Below are positions 4,920-7,852 of a DNA stretch of 7,852 nucleotides, piece after piece. The notes under the pieces were generated by a model. That model was given only the letters and a program-made list of their open reading frames with translations. It ran no database searches and had not been told where the DNA came from. Position 1 is the stretch's first letter. Every line of letters starts with the position of its first letter. The translations under genes and the position numbers were made by a program. The stretch spans positions 1 through 7,852 of the forward strand of contig JAISUQ010000032.1 in the NCBI GenBank assembly GCA_031272005.1, read 5' to 3'. This DNA comes from Coriobacteriales bacterium (GTDB lineage: Bacteria; Actinomycetota; Coriobacteriia; Coriobacteriales; UBA8131).

Positions 4920-5777
4920 TCAGGCCAGCAGGTTGATGAGGGTGACGAGTTCGTGTTCGAAGTCGACGCCGAATTTGGGGTCGGTGGCGGCGGCGTGGGT
5001 GCGGCGGATGGCGGCGACGGTGAACTCGCAGGCGATGCGGATGGCTTCGGCCACCGGCTTGCCATTGAGCAGGCCGGCCAGCAGCGCCGAGGAGTAGATG
5101 TCGCCGGTGCCGTGGTAGTAGCCGGGCACCCGCTCGGTGAAGTAGTAGTCGAAGCTGTCCAGCCGGCTGTCGTAGGCGGCGGCACCCAGCTTACCTTCTG
5201 CGAAGCTGACGCCGGTCAGCACTACCTGGGCCGGGCCAAGGCCAGCCAGCTCACGCAGAGTGCTCTCCACCCAGTCCTGGTCGTAGTCTTCTCCGGGATA
5301 GGGTTTTTGCAGCATCAGGGCAGCCTCGGTGATATTGGGAGCGATGACGTCGGCCTTGGCGCAGAGGTCACGCATCCCCAAAGCAAACTGCTCATCGAAG
5401 GCCGGGTAGAGCTGGCCGCCATCGGCCATCGCCGGGTCGACCAGGACGATGGTCTCAGGCTGGCGAAACTGCTCGAAGAGCCGGGTGATCAGCTGCTGCT
5501 GCTCCAGGCTGCCCAGGTAACCGGTGTAGATGGCGTCGATGCGCAAGTCCAAGGTACGCCAGTGGGCGCAGATCGGCTCAACATCCTCGGTCAAATCGCG
5601 GAAGGTGTAGCCGGTGAAGCCGCCGGTATGGGTGGAGAGGATGGCCGTGGGCAGGATGGAGGTCTCGATACCGGCGGCGCTTAAGATGGGCAGGGCGACA
5701 GTCAGCGAGCATTTACCCACGCAGGAGATGTCCTGGATGGTTATCACGCGCTTTTGCAGTTGCTGGGTTACGGGCAT
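4920..5777 (-). CDS. Pyridoxamine/pyridoxal kinase (PdxY/PdxK type, ribokinase superfamily)
   Basis: Phosphorylates pyridoxal, pyridoxamine or pyridoxine with ATP in the vitamin B6 salvage pathway (cytosol). The product has 285 residues, the usual length for the family. Seen: N-terminal ITIQDISCVGKCSLTVALPIL (13-32), the substrate-lid region STHTGGFTGYTF (48-59), AIYTGYLGS (82-90), DPAMADGG (114-121), APNITEA (146-152), VLTGV (186-190), and the catalytic GTGD anion hole with D226 (223-226) followed by the helix IYSSALLAGLL. The start at 5777 has AAAGGA six bases upstream. The ATG at 5792 overlaps that site and has none of its own. The gene lies 66 bases after the acyl-CoA synthetase stop on the same strand, with a possible promoter between them. 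No terminator separates the two genes, so partial cotranscription is possible. The class is secure; preference among B6 vitamers cannot be read from the sequence. Confidence 0.9.
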   Translation of the reverse strand: MPVTQQLQKRVITIQDISCVGKCSLTVALPILSAAGIETSILPTAILSTHTGGFTGYTFRDLTEDVEPICAHWRTLDLRIDAIYTGYLGSLEQQQLITRLFEQFRQPETIVLVDPAMADGGQLYPAFDEQFALGMRDLCAKADVIAPNITEAALMLQKPYPGEDYDQDWVESTLRELAGLGPAQVVLTGVSFAEGKLGAAAYDSRLDSFDYYFTERVPGYYHGTGDIYSSALLAGLLNGKPVAEAIRIACEFTVAAIRRTHAAATDPKFGVDFEHELVTLINLLA

Positions 5778-5819
5778 TGCAGATCCTTTCATCGGGTTCG
5801 GGCGCTCTGCATATAGTTT

Positions 5820-5847
5820 ATCATACTTATAAGTTTACTAATATCAG
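5820..5847 (-). promoter_or_regulatory. Candidate promoter of the pyridoxamine kinase gene
   Basis: On the minus strand, CTGATA (5847-5842), a 16-base spacer and TATGAT (5825-5820, 5 of 6 consensus bases) lie in an AT-rich gap. The -35 box overlaps the stop codon of the upstream gene. A perfect 10-bp palindrome ACTTATAAGT (5825-5834) sits in the spacer and touches the -10 box. Confidence 0.4.
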
Positions 5848-7649
5848 GATTCCTTCTGCCGGGCGGCCACCAGGTCGGCGGCCATTTCGCGCAGCTTGAA
5901 CTTCTGGACCTTCTTGGAGGTGGTCTCGGGATACTCATCGACGAAGAAGACGTACTTGGGCACCTTGAAGCGGGCAATCTCCTTGACGGCATGCGAGCGC
6001 ACGCCCTCCTCCGTCAAAGTGAAGCCCTCGCGCTGTTTGATGAAGGCCACTACGATCTCGCCCAGGCGCTCATCCGGCGCGCCCACCACCTGGGCGTCCA
6101 GCACGCCGGGCATCTTCAGAAGGTAGTTCTCAATCTCCAGCGGGTAGATATTCTCTCCCCCACGGATAATCATGTCTTTGATGCGGCCGGTGACTTGATA
6201 GTAGCCGTCTGCGTCAAAGCTGCCCAGGTCGCCGGAGTGCAGATAGCCGTCTGAGTCGATGGCCTGGGCGGTAGCCTCGGGCATCTTGTAGTAGCCCTTC
6301 ATGACGTTATAGCCCTTGCAGCAGATCTCCCCCACCTCACCCGGGCCGCAGATGTGGCCGTCAGCCGGGTCGATGATGCGCACGCTGACCGGCGCGTGCG
6401 GCATGCCGATGGTGTTGCACTTCTGCTCCACGTTGTCACGCTGGCAGTGGGTCTGGATGAACACCGGCGAGGTCTCCGTCAGGCCGTAGCAGTTGGTGAT
6501 GCCGTGCATGTGCATGCGCTCCATGGCCTCGCGGGTGGTGGCCGGGGGCACGGCGGCGCCGGCGATGATGCCGGTGCGCAGCGAAGTCAGGTCGAAGTCG
6601 GCGAACTGCGGGTGATTGAGCTCGGCGATGTACATGGTCGGCACGCCGTAGACCGCCGTGGCCCGCTCCTTGTGGATGGCCTGCAGCACCCGCAGGGCAT
6701 CGAACTCCTCCACTATCACCATGCAGGCCCGATGCGTGAGCACCGCCATCACACCGAGCACGCAGCCGAAGCAGTGGAAGAAGGGCACCGGCAGGCAGAC
6801 TCGGTCTGTGGGGGTGAGCATCTCGTTCTCACCGATGTAGAAACCGTTGTTGAGGATATTGCGGTGGGTGAGCATCACGCCTTTGGGAAAGCCGGTGGTG
6901 CCGGAGGTGTATTGCATGTTGACGACGCTGTTGTTGTCGAAGCTGGCCGCCGCCTCGACCAGTGCCGAATCCGGGATATGCGAGCCGAGCAGAATCAGCT
7001 CGGGCACCGAGTAGAAGCCGCGGTGCTTCTCCGGACCCATGAAGATCAGGTTCTTGAGGTAGGGGTAATCCGGTGCGTTGAGGCTGCCGCGCTCGCAGAC
7101 TTTGGCCTCGGGAATCAGCTCGCGGATGATCTTGACGTAATCCACATCGCGCCAGGCATCGATGATGCAAAGGGTGGTCATGTCGCTTTGCTTGAGCACG
7201 TAGTCTAGCTCGTTGCTCTTATAGGCCGGGTTCATGGTGACCATGACGATGCCGACCTTGGCGGTGGCGAACATGAAGGTCAGCCAATCCGGGATGTTGC
7301 GGGCCCAGACGCCGAGGTGGTCGCCCGGTTGCATGCCGATGGCCAGCAGTCCCTTGGCCAGCTTGTCGGTGCGGGCGTCGAACTGCCCCCAGGTCCAGCG
7401 CAGGTCGCGGTCCGGGTAGACGATGAACTCGTGGTCGGGGTCGACGGCCACCTGGGCGCGGAAGTACTCGCCGATGGTCTGCTCGGAGTGCAGCGGGTAG
7501 TCGGGGTCGCCAGGCTGGGGCTGAGGCTGAAGCTGAAGCTGGGACTGGGACTGGGGTCGGTGTGCGGAGAGGGGCGCGACGGCGCTCTCGCCGACCTGCG
7601 GCTCGTTTGGCTCGTTTGGCTCGTTTGGCTCGTTAGGCTCGTTGGTCAT
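5844..7649 (-). CDS. AMP-forming acyl-CoA synthetase (fatty-acid--CoA ligase type)
   Basis: Activates a carboxylic acid with ATP to an acyl-adenylate and transfers it to CoA. The product has 601 residues. Motifs in order: the P-loop-like YTSGTTGFPKG (247-257), PFFHCFG (289-295), YGLTETSP (388-395), HSGDLG (471-476), the hinge region GRIKDMIIRGGENIYP (488-503), and the C-terminal TTSKKVQKFKLRE (576-588) with presumed catalytic K580. In that last motif the usual Gly before the Lys is Lys. Overall it looks like medium/long-chain acyl-CoA ligases, but the chain length cannot be told. Residues 1-50 are not part of the fold: they contain NEP x5 and a Q-rich dipeptide repeat. The start at 7649 has GGGAG five bases upstream, and no other start with a good site lies before the conserved part (about residue 55). 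The gene begins 10 bases after the cupin stop, so it is in an operon with it and is probably controlled by it. Confidence 0.92.
   Translation of the reverse strand: MTNEPNEPNEPNEPNEPQVGESAVAPLSAHRPQSQSQLQLQPQPQPGDPDYPLHSEQTIGEYFRAQVAVDPDHEFIVYPDRDLRWTWGQFDARTDKLAKGLLAIGMQPGDHLGVWARNIPDWLTFMFATAKVGIVMVTMNPAYKSNELDYVLKQSDMTTLCIIDAWRDVDYVKIIRELIPEAKVCERGSLNAPDYPYLKNLIFMGPEKHRGFYSVPELILLGSHIPDSALVEAAASFDNNSVVNMQYTSGTTGFPKGVMLTHRNILNNGFYIGENEMLTPTDRVCLPVPFFHCFGCVLGVMAVLTHRACMVIVEEFDALRVLQAIHKERATAVYGVPTMYIAELNHPQFADFDLTSLRTGIIAGAAVPPATTREAMERMHMHGITNCYGLTETSPVFIQTHCQRDNVEQKCNTIGMPHAPVSVRIIDPADGHICGPGEVGEICCKGYNVMKGYYKMPEATAQAIDSDGYLHSGDLGSFDADGYYQVTGRIKDMIIRGGENIYPLEIENYLLKMPGVLDAQVVGAPDERLGEIVVAFIKQREGFTLTEEGVRSHAVKEIARFKVPKYVFFVDEYPETTSKKVQKFKLREMAADLVAARQKES
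7515..7556 (-). repeat. Seven 6-bp units in the N-terminal tail of the acyl-CoA synthetase
   Basis: Plus-strand units: ctgggg, ctgagg, ctgaag, ctgaag, ctggga, ctggga, ctgggg. On the minus strand they encode alternating Pro/Ser/Leu-Gln (residues 32-45). Every unit is a multiple of three, so gain or loss keeps the frame. Confidence 0.9.
7600..7644 (-). repeat. Five 9-bp units encoding NEP repeats at the start of the acyl-CoA synthetase
   Basis: Plus-strand unit ggctcgttt: three identical copies (7600-7626), then ggctcgtta and ggctcgttg. They encode five consecutive Asn-Glu-Pro units directly after Met-Thr (residues 3-17). The near-identity suggests recent slippage and a copy number that may vary between strains. 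Confidence 0.93.
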
Positions 7650-7659
7650 CGCTGCTCCC

Positions 7660-7852
7660 TCAGGCCGGCGTATAGACGCAGGCCACGAACTTGGCTGGCT
7701 GCCCGTTGTGCGAGCGCACCTGATGCGGCACCACAGAATCGTAGTAGATGCTGTCGCCAGGTTGGAGTACGTAGGTCTCCTGGCCGTACTCAATCTCCAG
7801 CGGGCCCTCCAGGGCATAGAGCCACTCCTCGCCTTCGTGGGCGGAGAGCTCG
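7660..7852 (-). CDS. Cupin-domain protein, C-terminal 63 residues (probably HTH-cupin regulator); 5' end outside window
   Basis: The frame is open from the window edge to TGA at 7662-7660. The fragment reads HEGEEWLYALEGPLEIEYG, then YVLQPGDSIYYDSVVPHQVRS and a final CVYTPA. This is the C-terminal half of a small beta-barrel cupin (Cupin_2) as found at the end of XRE/cupin regulators, with the motif-1 stretch HxxxEEWLYxLEG and a motif-2 PGDSxYxxSxxPHxxR. In that family the cupin binds a small effector and an N-terminal HTH binds DNA. Here the HTH would lie beyond the edge, so this is inferred. The gene is tightly linked to the acyl-CoA synthetase (10 bases), which suggests that it controls this operon in response to a carboxylate or related metabolite. 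Confidence 0.85.
   Translation of the reverse strand, partial: ELSAHEGEEWLYALEGPLEIEYGQETYVLQPGDSIYYDSVVPHQVRSHNGQPAKFVACVYTPA

Noticed and set aside
6354..7208. 284-codon plus-strand frame opposite the acyl-CoA synthetase
   Set aside because: A His/Val/Gly-rich product is typical of the antisense of GC-rich coding DNA. The opposite strand has all AMP-binding motifs.
7650..7817. Extension of the acyl-CoA synthetase frame upstream to 7817
   Set aside because: The extra 56 residues are Arg/Trp/Ser-rich and overlap the cupin gene in another frame. The ATG at 7649 has GGGAG at proper spacing.

Overview
The window (7852 bases, moderately high G+C in genes, AT-rich in two intergenic gaps) reads as chromosomal DNA of a Gram-positive anaerobe. 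The HtpG, pyridoxamine-kinase and cupin/acyl-CoA-ligase sequences resemble those of gut Clostridia or Coriobacteriia. That placement is inferred from remembered family patterns, not a search. All recognised protein genes lie on the minus strand, so the gene order reads right to left. No rRNA, tRNA, CRISPR array, transposase or phage gene was seen.

Right part (about 4920-7852): the 3' end of a cupin-domain protein, probably an HTH-cupin regulator, is followed 10 bases later by an acyl-CoA synthetase of the AMP-forming family. A short AT-rich spacer with a possible promoter then leads to a PdxY/PdxK-type pyridoxamine kinase. The acyl-CoA synthetase has an unusual N-terminal tail made of two tandem repeats (9 bp x 5 and 6 bp x 7), both in frame.

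Middle gap (about 4045-4919): this holds what looks like a compact convergent RNA/peptide module. A strong promoter at 4334-4362 on the plus strand and a textbook terminator at 4421-4450 bracket an RNA of about 83 nt. Facing it is a 55-residue peptide gene (one membrane helix plus a very basic tail) with its own extended -10 promoter. The terminator stem lies inside the 3' coding end of the peptide gene, so the RNA is antisense to it. The 5' ends of both transcripts carry the same sequence blocks, placed as inverted repeats. The layout suggests a type I toxin-antitoxin system, but I cannot place the peptide in a known family.

Left part (1-4044): an XRE-type regulator with a large unrecognised C-terminal region overlaps by one base (TGATG) a RelA/SpoT-like protein. 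The latter keeps an intact HD (p)ppGpp-hydrolase site and a TGS domain, lacks a recognisable synthetase active site and ends soon after TGS. The control region upstream of the regulator carries repeated TTGAACA half-sites and a 17-bp palindrome, which suggests autoregulation. Downstream lies htpG (Hsp90), truncated by the window edge, with a five-copy pentapeptide repeat inserted in its ATP-lid region. I infer that the left part is a stress-response neighbourhood (alarmone turnover next to a chaperone).

The most interesting items are the regulator plus hydrolase-only RSH pair, the peptide/antisense-RNA module, and the recurrence of in-frame minisatellites in otherwise conserved genes.
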